Below, piece after piece: positions 1 through 7,735 of a DNA stretch of 17,283 nt (positions are counted from its first letter, which is position 1; every line of letters starts with the position of its first letter). The stretch covers positions 1 through 17,283 of the forward strand of contig CAKPER010000026.1 of the NCBI GenBank assembly GCA_934149245.1, read 5' to 3'. Under the pieces are notes generated by a model. It was not told where the DNA came from, did no database searches, and worked only from the letters and a program-made list of their open reading frames with translations. The position numbers were made by a program, and so were the translations under genes. This DNA is from an uncultured Bacilli bacterium. GTDB taxonomy: Bacteria; Bacillota_I; Bacilli_A; RF39; UBA660.

Positions 1-164
1 AAATTAATTTTATTTAACTAATTTCTTAAAAAATTTAACTTTTTGCCACAAAACTCTTTACACTAACATATAATTTTATACGATAATGTAAAATATTTTT
101 TAACAATCAAAAATAGATGTTTAGTATTTTTAGAGTTCAAATTTTTAGAAAGTAATATATAAAT

Positions 165-194
165 CAAAAAAAATTCCCTAAATAAGAGAATTTT
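165..194 (-). terminator. Rho-independent terminator
   Basis: On the minus strand AAAATTCTC, a 7-base loop and GGGAATTTT form a 9-bp stem with one G-U pair, followed directly by a run of T. It lies about 50 bases beyond the stop of the membrane-anchored protein at 242 and would end the envelope-gene cluster. No gene is visible in the rest of 1-241. Confidence 0.6.
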
Positions 195-241
195 GATTCT
201 TTGATTTTATATTATTTTAAAATCTAAAATTATAAATAAAA

Positions 242-886
242 TTAATTAAAGTAACTATCAAATAAAGTATCACTATAATTATCTAAATTATAATAATAAA
301 ATGAAGTCTCTGTATCTTTATATTCTGTATTTATTTCGTTAGTTTTGTCACTATCAAGTATTTCTTTAAATGTATCATCTAGTTTATCAACATTTATTAT
401 ACCATTAATTAATTCAAATGTGTAATTGCTATCATTTTTTTCATAATCAATTACTAATTTATCTCTAGAATATCCACCCATTCCTAAACTCCAACTCTTA
501 GTCAAATTATAATTTTTTAGATTCTTCATTATATTGTTTACATCATTAATTGTTAAGGAAATTGTTTTGTCTACATCAATATTATCTCCTAAATCCTTAC
601 TCCTACTTCTTGAAATTTTTGCATTTAATATATGGCAAGAAACTAAATAATCTTCCCAAGTCTTTTCATTTTCAGATGAAACAGTTGTATTAGTTGTTTC
701 TGTTTGATTTGTTTTATTAGAGCTAGTATCGCTTTTAGTTTTTATATTTGAGTTTACTTTGCTATTAAAACTAATTGTATTTGTTGCAAATAATATACAT
801 AATACTGATAGTATAACAATAATAATTGCTACTAGTATTATAATAACTATATTTGTTTTTTTATCCAATTTATTTTTCGCCTTCAT
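242..886 (-). CDS. membrane-anchored protein of unknown function
   Basis: I do not recognise a family. The 214-residue product has a short basic N-terminus, one very hydrophobic segment at about residues 13-34, a Ser/Thr/Asn/Lys-rich linker at about 40-75, and then a folded-looking extracellular domain (about 76-214). This layout is a signal anchor with the C-terminal domain outside the cell. There is no lipobox-like arrangement I would trust, although one Cys lies inside the membrane segment. The gene starts 12 bp after the stop of the next gene upstream and has no clear Shine-Dalgarno sequence, so it probably depends on translation of that gene. A terminator follows it. The same architecture recurs in the unrelated protein at 10945-11778. 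Confidence 0.75.
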   Translation of the reverse strand: MKAKNKLDKKTNIVIIILVAIIIVILSVLCILFATNTISFNSKVNSNIKTKSDTSSNKTNQTETTNTTVSSENEKTWEDYLVSCHILNAKISRSRSKDLGDNIDVDKTISLTINDVNNIMKNLKNYNLTKSWSLGMGGYSRDKLVIDYEKNDSNYTFELINGIINVDKLDDTFKEILDSDKTNEINTEYKDTETSFYYYNLDNYSDTLFDSYFN

Positions 887-898
887 TTTGAGTTAATA

Positions 899-1495
899 TT
901 AATAATTTGTAATAATAACTTTATTTATATAACCTTTTGAATCATAATTTAACGATACTTCATACTTAAGGTCTTCATTTTCAAGTCCATTATCAAATTG
1001 TTTTTTTAGATTTATTATTTCATTTGGATCAGATGTTTTTACAGAATCATAAATTACTACAATTTGGTGCCCAGGGTCTTTCTTCATTTTTATAGCTATT
1101 TCATCTAAAAGTAATGTTATATCTGAACCATCCTGTGTTCCATTATATTCTTCTATTTTCCAATTAAAATCATATGTATTAGTTGCTTGCTCATAATTAG
1201 AAATATTACTAAAAAGGAAACCTACTCCAAGTCCAACAATTATTATAATAATTATTGTTATAATAATAGAAATAACAATTTCTCCAATAAAAAATCCTCC
1301 AAATATCTTTAATCCTTTTTTTGCAACATTCTTTATTTTCTTTTGATTTTCTTTATCAGATACATATTCCTTTGCACCACGATACATAGTATTCATATCA
1401 TTTTTTATTTCATCATTTAAACTGTTATCAACATACTTCTCATCTTCTGGTATATATTTTTCATCAACACCTACATATTTTCCGTTTTTTTTCAT
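899..1495 (-). CDS. single-pass membrane protein, unknown function
   Basis: The 198-residue protein has a charged, cytoplasmic-looking N-terminal half (about residues 1-65, rich in Lys, Glu and Asp, with an early Tyr/Glu-rich stretch). A strong Ile-rich membrane segment follows at about 68-97, then an extracytoplasmic domain of about 100 residues. No family is recognised. The start is firm: AGGAGG lies 5 bases before the ATG. It ends 12 bp before the membrane-anchored protein at 242-886 and begins 9 bp after the YbjQ-like gene, so the three look co-transcribed. A role at the envelope is inferred only from topology and neighbours. Confidence 0.75.
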   Translation of the reverse strand: MKKNGKYVGVDEKYIPEDEKYVDNSLNDEIKNDMNTMYRGAKEYVSDKENQKKIKNVAKKGLKIFGGFFIGEIVISIIITIIIIIIVGLGVGFLFSNISNYEQATNTYDFNWKIEEYNGTQDGSDITLLLDEIAIKMKKDPGHQIVVIYDSVKTSDPNEIINLKKQFDNGLENEDLKYEVSLNYDSKGYINKVIITNY

Positions 1496-1504
1496 AAAAT
1501 CCTC

Positions 1505-1834
1505 CTATTCAATAACTACAGCTGTACCAGTTGCTACTACCATTATCATCATTTGACCTTTTTCGCCAACAGTTATAGATTCAACATCTACTCTTATACC
1601 TACAAGTGCATTAGCACCGATTTTTTGAGCTCGTTCTACCATTTCGCTGATTGCATCGGCTCTTGCTGAAACTAATTCTTCTTCATATTCACTTGCTCTA
1701 CCTCCAGTGAAATTAGTTATTCTAGCAGTAAAATCTCTTACAAAATCAATTCCACTTATTACTTCACCAAAAACAATTCCTCTATATTCTTTAATTGTTT
1801 TACCGTTTAGTGATGATGTAGTTGATAATATCAT
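1505..1834 (-). CDS. YbjQ / UPF0145 family protein
   Basis: The product (109 residues from the chosen start) carries the features of the YbjQ/UPF0145 family: a Thr/Ser-rich first strand, the segment GIVFGEVISG at about residues 17-26, a Gly-Gly-Arg turn near 44-46, an amphipathic helix rich in Glu and Ala, and the block GANALVGIRVD. Family members are small, oligomeric and sometimes labelled heavy-metal-binding; no biochemical role is established and this copy has no Cys cluster to support metal binding. A GTG at 1846 is in frame, but GAGGTG lies about 9 bases before the ATG at 1834 and overlaps the GTG, so the ATG is preferred. It is placed within a run of membrane-protein genes. Confidence 0.85.
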   Translation of the reverse strand: MILSTTSSLNGKTIKEYRGIVFGEVISGIDFVRDFTARITNFTGGRASEYEEELVSARADAISEMVERAQKIGANALVGIRVDVESITVGEKGQMMIMVVATGTAVVIE

Positions 1835-1861
1835 AAAGCAATTCACCTCATTTCATATTTA

Positions 1862-2397
1862 CTAATAACTTTTTTTACCCTTAACTAAATATATAATAAA
1901 CGCACCTAAAACAGCTAATATCGCAATAGAAATACCAACTATATAAAAGATTTGATAAGACATAGGTTTAACTAAATCATAATATACCGTATAATCTTTA
2001 TTCTTTATTGCTGTATCTTCTATCTCTAAAGAACTAATTTTTGAATACAATTCACTTGATTCTCTTAGGCATTTAGAATGTTTTGCAAACCAATCTGAAT
2101 CTTTCATATTCATTGAGTCACACTCTTGTTGCTTTTGCTCATATTGCTCTTTTAAAGGATAATATTCTTTTTCAAATTCCTTTAACCTTGCATTAGCAGA
2201 ATCTATAGCAGCTTGAGATTGTTTTTATGCCTTTTTTTTCTTTCCTCATTAATTTCTTTAGAATCAATTTGTTTAAATAATCCAACACCTGCAACTATTA
2301 GTCCAATTATGCATCCAATAATAATAACTTTAATTGGTAATGTTATCTTCTTTTTGGTTCCATTCCCTTTTACTCCTTTCTTATTAAATTGTATCAT
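1862..2397 (-). pseudogene. frameshifted membrane/coiled-coil protein
   Basis: Two overlapping pieces make one protein if the reading frame changes once. The upstream piece (from 2397) has a basic N-terminus and a membrane helix, then runs into a charged helix before a stop near 2203. The downstream frame, open from just after the T5 run at 2222-2226 (A5 on the coding strand), continues the helix (QSQAAIDSANARLKEFEKEY), and ends at 1862 after a second membrane helix. Adding one A to that run restores a continuous frame. A second oddity: a good ribosome site (AAGGAG) precedes an ATG at 2363 that is out of frame unless a second A5 run (2351-2355) also gains one A. The result would be two membrane helices flanking a coiled coil. 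Either a decaying gene or homopolymer sequencing error; I cannot tell which. Confidence 0.65.
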
Positions 2398-2449
2398 AAA
2401 TTCAAGAATATTGTAAAATATTTTATGGCAAAAAAAAGGAAACTATATA

Positions 2450-2866
2450 TTAAGTTCCATGTTTACACTTAACTTTAAATTTTTTATTACAGACAGGACA
2501 CTTGCAAGTATGTTCGCCTTTTTTCATAGGCAACCTAAGTACTGTAGCACATACTGGGCACTTTCTATAGATATGAGTTTTTCTATCACGCACCCTATTT
2601 TTAAGTAATTTAAATTTATTTTTTATTTTCTTTTTCAAATTTAAATATATACTATTTTCATATTTTCTTTTAATTATATTTTTAGAAAGCGATCTAATTA
2701 TTAGAATAATTAGTAAAATAAATTCTACTATAGTTACTACTCGACTATTTATAAATATATTAAGAAAAGATAAGAGTAAACAAACTATCAGTCCAATCTT
2801 ATATAACTCATCTATACCATATCTTCCATACATAAATTTATATAACTTATTTTTAAATTTATTCAT
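2450..2866 (-). CDS. membrane protein with C-terminal zinc ribbon
   Basis: The 138-residue protein has two adjacent hydrophobic segments at about residues 24-41 and 46-60, a long Lys/Arg-rich linker, and a C-terminal treble of cysteines: CPVC at 103-106, CKCPVC at 121-126 and a further Cys at 134. The paired CPVC motifs about 16 residues apart are a typical zinc ribbon. Proteins with a membrane hairpin plus this kind of ribbon are common in Clostridia and related groups and have no assigned function. The basic linker may lie against the membrane or a nucleic acid; that is a guess. AGAGG precedes the ATG at a normal distance. It is separated from the frameshifted gene by about 50 bp. Confidence 0.8.
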   Translation of the reverse strand: MNKFKNKLYKFMYGRYGIDELYKIGLIVCLLLSFLNIFINSRVVTIVEFILLIILIIRSLSKNIIKRKYENSIYLNLKKKIKNKFKLLKNRVRDRKTHIYRKCPVCATVLRLPMKKGEHTCKCPVCNKKFKVKCKHGT

Positions 2867-2890
2867 AACCTACCTCTTCTTTTTCTTTTA

Positions 2891-3262
2891 TTATTTTTTT
2901 AAAACTAAAGCAAAGCCTACTGCATGAATATCTTCCGGTCCTATATTACAGTTATATTCCATAACCCTTCCAAAAAATAATTGCCAAAGAATATCAGCAG
3001 AATCTATACCTACAATTTCTTCTATTGTATGACAACCAATTTTAGTATATTGATTGTAATAATACTCAAATGCATCCTTATAACCAGAACTATACCAATA
3101 GCCACATACAAGTTTTTCTAAAGTATTTGACATAATACCATTATACAAATAATCTAAAACTTCAAATTTTCCAAGTGCATAACCCACTTTATATTCATCA
3201 AAATATGTTAATTCCCAAGGTATTAAATTCATATCATCATTAAATATATCATTATTCATCAT
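2891..3262 (-). CDS. small acidic protein, unknown function
   Basis: No family is recognised. The reading frame is open to an ATG at 3340, but that first part is hydrophobic and unlike the rest, and it would overlap the ZIP transporter gene. A strong GGGGG ribosome site sits 5 bases before the double Met at 3262, so I start there (123 residues). The protein is acidic and aromatic-rich (many Tyr, Phe and Trp), with no membrane segment. Its sequence suggests a compact all-helical cytoplasmic protein. It lies 62 bp downstream of the ZIP transporter and may share its transcript. Confidence 0.65.
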   Translation of the reverse strand: MMNNDIFNDDMNLIPWELTYFDEYKVGYALGKFEVLDYLYNGIMSNTLEKLVCGYWYSSGYKDAFEYYYNQYTKIGCHTIEEIVGIDSADILWQLFFGRVMEYNCNIGPEDIHAVGFALVLKK

Positions 3263-3324
3263 AAAGCCCCCAACTTCAATTACGTTTTTATAATAGCATA
3301 AATTTGAGTTAATTAAAAGAAATT

Positions 3325-4080
3325 TTAGAAAAAAACGCATTTAATTATCATAAATATTATACCTATTAAAAAGAAAAATGCTGTTAATTTTTTCCTTTTA
3401 TAATTAGCTGAAGTTGGTAATAGCGAATAAAATGTAATTTGAATCATTATACCTGCTATTAGGGAAAATATCATACCAAGAATAACATCATTAATAAATC
3501 TTGCTAAAAATAAATAAGCAATTACTGCTCCTAGTGGCTCCGATAAAGCAGATATTAAAGTATAGCCTACACTTTTTAATAAGCTTTTAGTTGAATAATA
3601 GATAGGAACACTAATAGAAATACCTTCCGGTATATTATGAAGAGCTATAGCAATTCCTAGAGAAATACCAAGATTAATATTTTTAGTTGTAGAAATAAAT
3701 GTAACTATTCCTTCTGGAATATTATGTATTATAATTGCAAGCATTGAGATTAAGCCTACTTTATAAAGATTACTATTAACAGAATAATTATTATTATCAA
3801 TATATTTAGAAATAAAACTAGATAAAACAATACCCATTAAAACACACAGAAATGATATTAAAACAACAAAAATTCCAATTAAATTTTTAGATAACATTGA
3901 TATAGATTCGGGAATTAAATCTGTTATAGAGACACTAAACATTACTCCACCAGCAAATGCTAAGGCTCCACATACTATATCGTTTTCGTTTTTAAATCTA
4001 AAAAATATAGGAAATAAACCAATTAAAGTAGAAATACCTGCCATAAAAGTAATTAAAAAAGCTATTTTAATATCACTCAT
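3325..4080 (-). CDS. ZIP-family divalent metal transporter (ZupT-like)
   Basis: This inner-membrane carrier should import zinc or other divalent cations. The 251-residue length and about eight hydrophobic segments fit the ZIP/ZupT family. The two metal-binding signatures are intact: HNIPEG at residues 119-124 in helix IV and HNIPEG at 148-153 in helix V, with an earlier Asp-x-x-Pro-Glu (residues 54-58) matching the conserved acidic site of helix II. The His-rich loop seen in many eukaryotic members is absent, as usual in bacteria. GGTGAT lies before the ATG. A terminator for the upstream gene (4102-4143) lies just before it, so it probably has its own promoter. Substrate choice among zinc, iron and manganese cannot be read from the sequence. 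Confidence 0.9.
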   Translation of the reverse strand: MSDIKIAFLITFMAGISTLIGLFPIFFRFKNENDIVCGALAFAGGVMFSVSITDLIPESISMLSKNLIGIFVVLISFLCVLMGIVLSSFISKYIDNNNYSVNSNLYKVGLISMLAIIIHNIPEGIVTFISTTKNINLGISLGIAIALHNIPEGISISVPIYYSTKSLLKSVGYTLISALSEPLGAVIAYLFLARFINDVILGMIFSLIAGIMIQITFYSLLPTSANYKRKKLTAFFFLIGIIFMIIKCVFF

Positions 4081-4101
4081 ATTATCACCAATTAATTATA
4101 T

Positions 4102-4143
4102 GAAAAAAGAGCCCTTTTATATTAAAAAAATATATAAAGAGCT
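4102..4143 (-). terminator. Rho-independent terminator
   Basis: On the minus strand AGCTCTTTATAT and ATATAAAAGGGCT can pair across an A/T loop with one small irregularity, and the right arm runs into CTTTTTTC. It sits 25-65 bases beyond the stop of the CFI-box gene, immediately before the ZIP gene. Confidence 0.65.
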
Positions 4144-4166
4144 AATTTTCTAAAATAGATTAAATA

Positions 4167-4742
4167 TTATTTTTTTATTCTTCTCTTACCATGTCCAGCT
4201 ACTTTTCTATCAAATTCTCCATCTCCATAATCATAATTTTTATCACTACTTTTAGCATAAGCACTCTTTAAGCCATAATAATTAATTAACATTAAAGTCA
4301 TTACCATATAATTATTAATAGCCTTAGTATAATCTTTTTTTTCAATTTGCTCACTAATTAGAACTAAAGCATTATTATATAGTCCATCAGCCATTTTAGT
4401 TCTATCATTATCTTTAATTAGTTTATCAGCAATTACTGGCCCTATATTATCATATACTTTTAAAATATCATCATTGTTAGAATTTTGTGATAAAACATTA
4501 TCTCTAAAATATCTTAAATTTTTCATAACCTTATCATCATCTGGCTTTTTAAGAATATCACATACAATTGTTGTTATAAAGCAGCCACTAGAATCTACTT
4601 TTCTAAAAATAGGACAACTAGAATAATTGTAATCTCTACAGTACTTTCTATATGTCTCCTCATCCACTCTACAATCATTTTTAGCACACCAATAATCTCC
4701 TCCAAAAAGACTTGATGAAAATTTATAATAACTACAACTCAT
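4167..4742 (-). CDS. Cys-rich CFI-box protein
   Basis: The 191-residue protein has two parts. Residues 1-46 hold a cysteine array (Cys3, Cys19, Cys24, Cys35, Cys43 ending in a Cys-Pro) that looks like a small metal-binding knot. Residues 52-90 hold the block GCFITT...C...DDD...LRYFRD, which matches the widespread Firmicute CFI-box domain (Cys-Phe-Ile followed by Thr-Thr, a second Cys seven residues on and a Leu-Arg-x-Phe-Arg-Asp helix). The function of that domain is not established. The C-terminus is helical and ends in a basic tail. AAGGGTGG precedes the ATG, a promoter is visible at 4769-4796, and a terminator follows at 4102-4143, so this is a single-gene unit. Confidence 0.75.
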   Translation of the reverse strand: MSCSYYKFSSSLFGGDYWCAKNDCRVDEETYRKYCRDYNYSSCPIFRKVDSSGCFITTIVCDILKKPDDDKVMKNLRYFRDNVLSQNSNNDDILKVYDNIGPVIADKLIKDNDRTKMADGLYNNALVLISEQIEKKDYTKAINNYMVMTLMLINYYGLKSAYAKSSDKNYDYGDGEFDRKVAGHGKRRIKK

Positions 4743-4768
4743 AAAACCACCCTTTCAAAAGTATTTAT

Positions 4769-4796
4769 ATGATAGCACAATTATTTTAAATGTCAA
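4769..4796 (-). promoter_or_regulatory. sigma-A-type promoter of the CFI-box gene
   Basis: On the minus strand a perfect TTGACA (4791-4796) is followed after 16 bases by TATCAT (4769-4774). The -35 box overlaps the stop of the upstream 807-residue protein gene. Transcription would begin about 20 bases before the CFI-box start codon. Confidence 0.6.
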
Positions 4797-7216
4797 ATTT
4801 TTTTCTTAACATTATGCCCTTTGAGAATGTCATTTTTATAATTTCCTAAACATTCCTTATATTCAGCTTCTGCCCTATAATCAAAAGGAAGAATGCAAGA
4901 TAAAATATTACCATCATAATCTACTGCCATAAACCAGTCTTTATTACCATAAATATATTTATAGTCTGAAGCTTTTAAATATTTATAATTATTTTTTAAA
5001 TTATTTTTATCAGTATCATTTTTACATAAATATTCAATATTTGTATAATTTATACTATTGATAAGTATGTCAATTCTCTCATCATCACCATCATAATCTG
5101 TTTCATAAACATATGGTTTCTTTCTAATCTGATAAAATTTAACATCCGGTTTTTCTTCATAATTAGCTTTACAGTCTCCCTTATTTGCTACTATATAATT
5201 TGTGACTATATCTTTATTATAATCAGTATAAATTGGTGCATCTAAAGGAATGGCTTTTGCAAATGTTATTTTATCAAGAGACATATTTTTCATAAAATCA
5301 GAGATATATACATCCGTAATTGTTACTAAATCTATTAAAGAATTCGGATAATTTATCCATTCCATACTAATGTTTTTAACAGTCTTTATTATTTTTTGAA
5401 GAGTCATTTCATCTTTTATTTTAGGATCAATACTATTAATATTTATCATATTGCCATTTCTACTAAATGGTAATATATATTTATCATTATTATTATAAAT
5501 ATACATAACACCACCATTTTTATTAGTTAAGCAATAACGTAAAAAATCTTCACCAAGACCTCCTACTTTAAAACAATCTCCTCCATCTATACCAGCACAT
5601 AATAGAGCTTCATCGTCTAGGCTTGCCACTTCATAAGACATATCATCCACTTTTCCTTTAATAAAAGGGAAAGTAGCGTAAACTCGTTTTTTTCTTTCTT
5701 TATGTAAAGCGAAAACTTTTTTTATTATCTTATCAGGGTCTTCTTTTAAATATTTTCTAGAATTTAGAATTTTGGATAAAGTATTTAGAGTTATATCTAA
5801 CTCATCTGGTTTTAGTTTATATAATATTACTTTAGAAATATCAATAACATCTAAAAGAGAATATAATGATAATTCTTTATTAGAACCTATTTCTTTTTTT
5901 ATTTTAGAATAATTATTTACAACATTATATAATTCATTATTAATTCCTAATGCTTGTTTATTAATAACCATTCTAAGTAAACAATCATTATTTTTTTTAC
6001 AATTTCCTAACAAAAATCTGGTTATTTCACTATTTTTCACGACATAGCCTTTTTCATTTATTTCAGGATTAAAATGCATTTTAGAAAAAATATTATATAT
6101 ATCTTCAACCATTAGCTTATCTTTTCTAGAAATACTTTCATAATATTTTATATATTTATTAATATCTTTATCTTGATAGTAGTTTTCTCTTTTTTGTATT
6201 TCTTCAAGAATATATTTTCTAATAGCCTGCATAGTTTCTTGATTATCTAAACCATTTATTAATTTTTTTATCTTTTTAACTTCATTAAGAACATTGAAAG
6301 AATTAGTATTTAAACAAATATTTTTTAAAATATCAAAATTACCATTTTGGAGAGCAAGAAAAACATCTTGTTCCATTCCATAATAGTAAAATTTTTCTTG
6401 ATTTTCAAGTCTAAATTGTCTTCTTTCATCTTTATGTAGTTCTTCTGCTGAAGACTGACAAGAAAGTGGAGTTGCATAAGTAAAGAAATCATCTATTATT
6501 TTTTTACTATTATCATAGCCAAATAAGCTATATATTTTAATAGTACTAATAAATAATTTGTTATTGTCTAAAGTATTATCTTTTTCTTGTAATGCTCTTA
6601 ATAACTTTTTAATATGCCTAGAACTAATATTTTTAAGCAAGTCATATTCTACAAATATATCGTTATCAAAATATAATTTTCCATCTTTTAATTCTTTAAT
6701 ATCTACTAAAATATTAAATTTAGCGTATATATACACTTCATATTTATTCTTAGCCTTTAAAAATACTATAGGATTAAACTTTTTAGTTAAAACTTCTTTT
6801 TCATTAATATCTAGTTGCAATTTATTTAAATATTCATTTTTATCTATCATAAAATTTTCGCCATTTAAATTATATAAATTTATAAAATATGAAAATTTAT
6901 CATAATTCATTTTTTCTAAATATATAAATAAATTTTTTTGATAATAAATAGTATTATATTTTCTCCCTACTTCAATTATATGTTCTCTAACGTTATCACT
7001 AACTAATTCAATAATAGTCTTTTTATATCTATTTGGAGGAATCATCATTACTTTATTAAATAATTGTTCATTATCTAAAATAACTTTCTTTATATCATCA
7101 TTAACATTCAGAAAAAATAAAGTAAATTCTTGATTACTTAGATTTAAAGGTATATTTTCGTTATAAACATTTAAAGACATTGCTCTAAAATTTTCTATAT
7201 TTTTTATTTGATTCAT
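4793..7216 (-). CDS. large protein of unknown function (807 residues)
   Basis: No family is recognised. The protein is highly charged (Lys, Asn, Asp, Glu) with no membrane segment and no signal peptide, so it is probably cytoplasmic. The first two thirds (about residues 1-520) look helical and repetitive in character. From about 530 the character changes: a glycine-rich block (IDGGDCFKVGGLGEDFLRYC, about 540-560) followed by strands such as GGVMYIYNN and DKYILPFSRNGN suggests a separate mixed alpha/beta catalytic or binding domain, ending with a short strand-rich tail (VDYDGNILSCILPFDYRA). The start has AAAGGTGAG at the right spacing, and that ribosome site overlaps the tadA stop, with 2 bp between the genes, so the two are translated from one message. 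A link to tRNA is suggested only by that neighbour. Confidence 0.75.
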   Translation of the reverse strand: MNQIKNIENFRAMSLNVYNENIPLNLSNQEFTLFFLNVNDDIKKVILDNEQLFNKVMMIPPNRYKKTIIELVSDNVREHIIEVGRKYNTIYYQKNLFIYLEKMNYDKFSYFINLYNLNGENFMIDKNEYLNKLQLDINEKEVLTKKFNPIVFLKAKNKYEVYIYAKFNILVDIKELKDGKLYFDNDIFVEYDLLKNISSRHIKKLLRALQEKDNTLDNNKLFISTIKIYSLFGYDNSKKIIDDFFTYATPLSCQSSAEELHKDERRQFRLENQEKFYYYGMEQDVFLALQNGNFDILKNICLNTNSFNVLNEVKKIKKLINGLDNQETMQAIRKYILEEIQKRENYYQDKDINKYIKYYESISRKDKLMVEDIYNIFSKMHFNPEINEKGYVVKNSEITRFLLGNCKKNNDCLLRMVINKQALGINNELYNVVNNYSKIKKEIGSNKELSLYSLLDVIDISKVILYKLKPDELDITLNTLSKILNSRKYLKEDPDKIIKKVFALHKERKKRVYATFPFIKGKVDDMSYEVASLDDEALLCAGIDGGDCFKVGGLGEDFLRYCLTNKNGGVMYIYNNNDKYILPFSRNGNMININSIDPKIKDEMTLQKIIKTVKNISMEWINYPNSLIDLVTITDVYISDFMKNMSLDKITFAKAIPLDAPIYTDYNKDIVTNYIVANKGDCKANYEEKPDVKFYQIRKKPYVYETDYDGDDERIDILINSINYTNIEYLCKNDTDKNNLKNNYKYLKASDYKYIYGNKDWFMAVDYDGNILSCILPFDYRAEAEYKECLGNYKNDILKGHNVKKKI

Positions 7217-7218
7217 TT

Positions 7219-7650
7219 TTACTCACCTTTTCTTTTACTTTTAAAAAAATTAGATAATAACTCTAAACATTCTTCTTTTAGAATTCCTTTTTTTACTACT
7301 AATTTACCATCTTCTAATTTTCTTAGATATCCAAAAGCATAATTATCAACGCCATATACCACTCGAGAAATTCTAGCCTGCTTTATAGCTCCCATACACA
7401 TCATACATGGTTCAACAGTAGTATATAAAACACAATCTTCTAAGTGCCAAGTATTAAGCTTTGAACAAGCCTCATTTATTGCTAATATTTCTGCATGATA
7501 TGTAGCAATATTATCTATTTCTTTTCTATTATAGGTAGAAGATATAATAACATTGTCTCTAACAATCACACAACCTATTGGTACCTCATCTAAGTCGTAT
7601 GCTTTCTTAGCATTATTTATAGCTATTTTCATATAATCTAAATCTGTCAT
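7219..7650 (-). CDS. tadA: tRNA adenosine(34) deaminase TadA
   Basis: TadA converts the wobble adenosine of tRNA-Arg(ACG) to inosine, letting one tRNA read CGU, CGC and CGA. The 143-residue product is full length for the family. It shows the cytidine-deaminase zinc site in order: His52-Ala-Glu54 (zinc ligand and proton shuttle) and Pro81-Cys82-x-x-Cys85 (zinc ligands). The surrounding blocks EVPIGCVIV near residues 22-30 and VVYGVDN...G near 95-105 also match. An ATG at 7671 is in frame, but GGAGGAG sits 5 bases before the ATG at 7650, giving the start used here. It has its own candidate promoter and heads a two-gene unit with the 807-residue unknown. The SRP RNA gene often found near tadA in Firmicutes is not in this window. 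Confidence 0.95.
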   Translation of the reverse strand: MTDLDYMKIAINNAKKAYDLDEVPIGCVIVRDNVIISSTYNRKEIDNIATYHAEILAINEACSKLNTWHLEDCVLYTTVEPCMMCMGAIKQARISRVVYGVDNYAFGYLRKLEDGKLVVKKGILKEECLELLSNFFKSKRKGE

Positions 7651-7675
7651 TATATCTCCTCCATTCGCCAAATAT

Positions 7676-7703
7676 ATTGTACCACAATTAATTTTTTTCT
7701 AAA
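7676..7703 (-). promoter_or_regulatory. promoter of tadA
   Basis: On the minus strand TTTAGA (7698-7703), a 16-base spacer and TACAAT (7676-7681) with an extended TGG just before it. It lies between the aldehyde dehydrogenase terminator and tadA, about 25 bases before the tadA start. The -35 box is weak, the extended -10 is good. Confidence 0.5.
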
Positions 7704-7727
7704 AGAAAAAAACCTGCAAGCAGGTCA
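7704..7727 (-). terminator. Rho-independent terminator of the aldehyde dehydrogenase gene
   Basis: On the minus strand ACCTG-CTTG-CAGGT forms a GC-rich 5-bp stem with a 4-base loop (7712-7725), followed by a run of seven T. It begins about 10 bases beyond the aldehyde dehydrogenase stop and separates that gene from tadA. Confidence 0.8.
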
Positions 7728-7735
7728 ATTCATTT

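Noticed and set aside
2220..2240. Programmed -1 frameshift to join the two pieces of the gene at 1862-2397
   Set aside because: The A8 run upstream gives a -1 frame that ends at once in TAA, and the later site T_AAA_AAC needs poor pairing in the P site. A lost base explains the data better.
7651..7735. An SRP RNA gene beside tadA, as in many Firmicutes
   Set aside because: Only a promoter and a terminator fit in this gap, and no GGTGCTGTT-like or GGAA tetraloop pattern is present.
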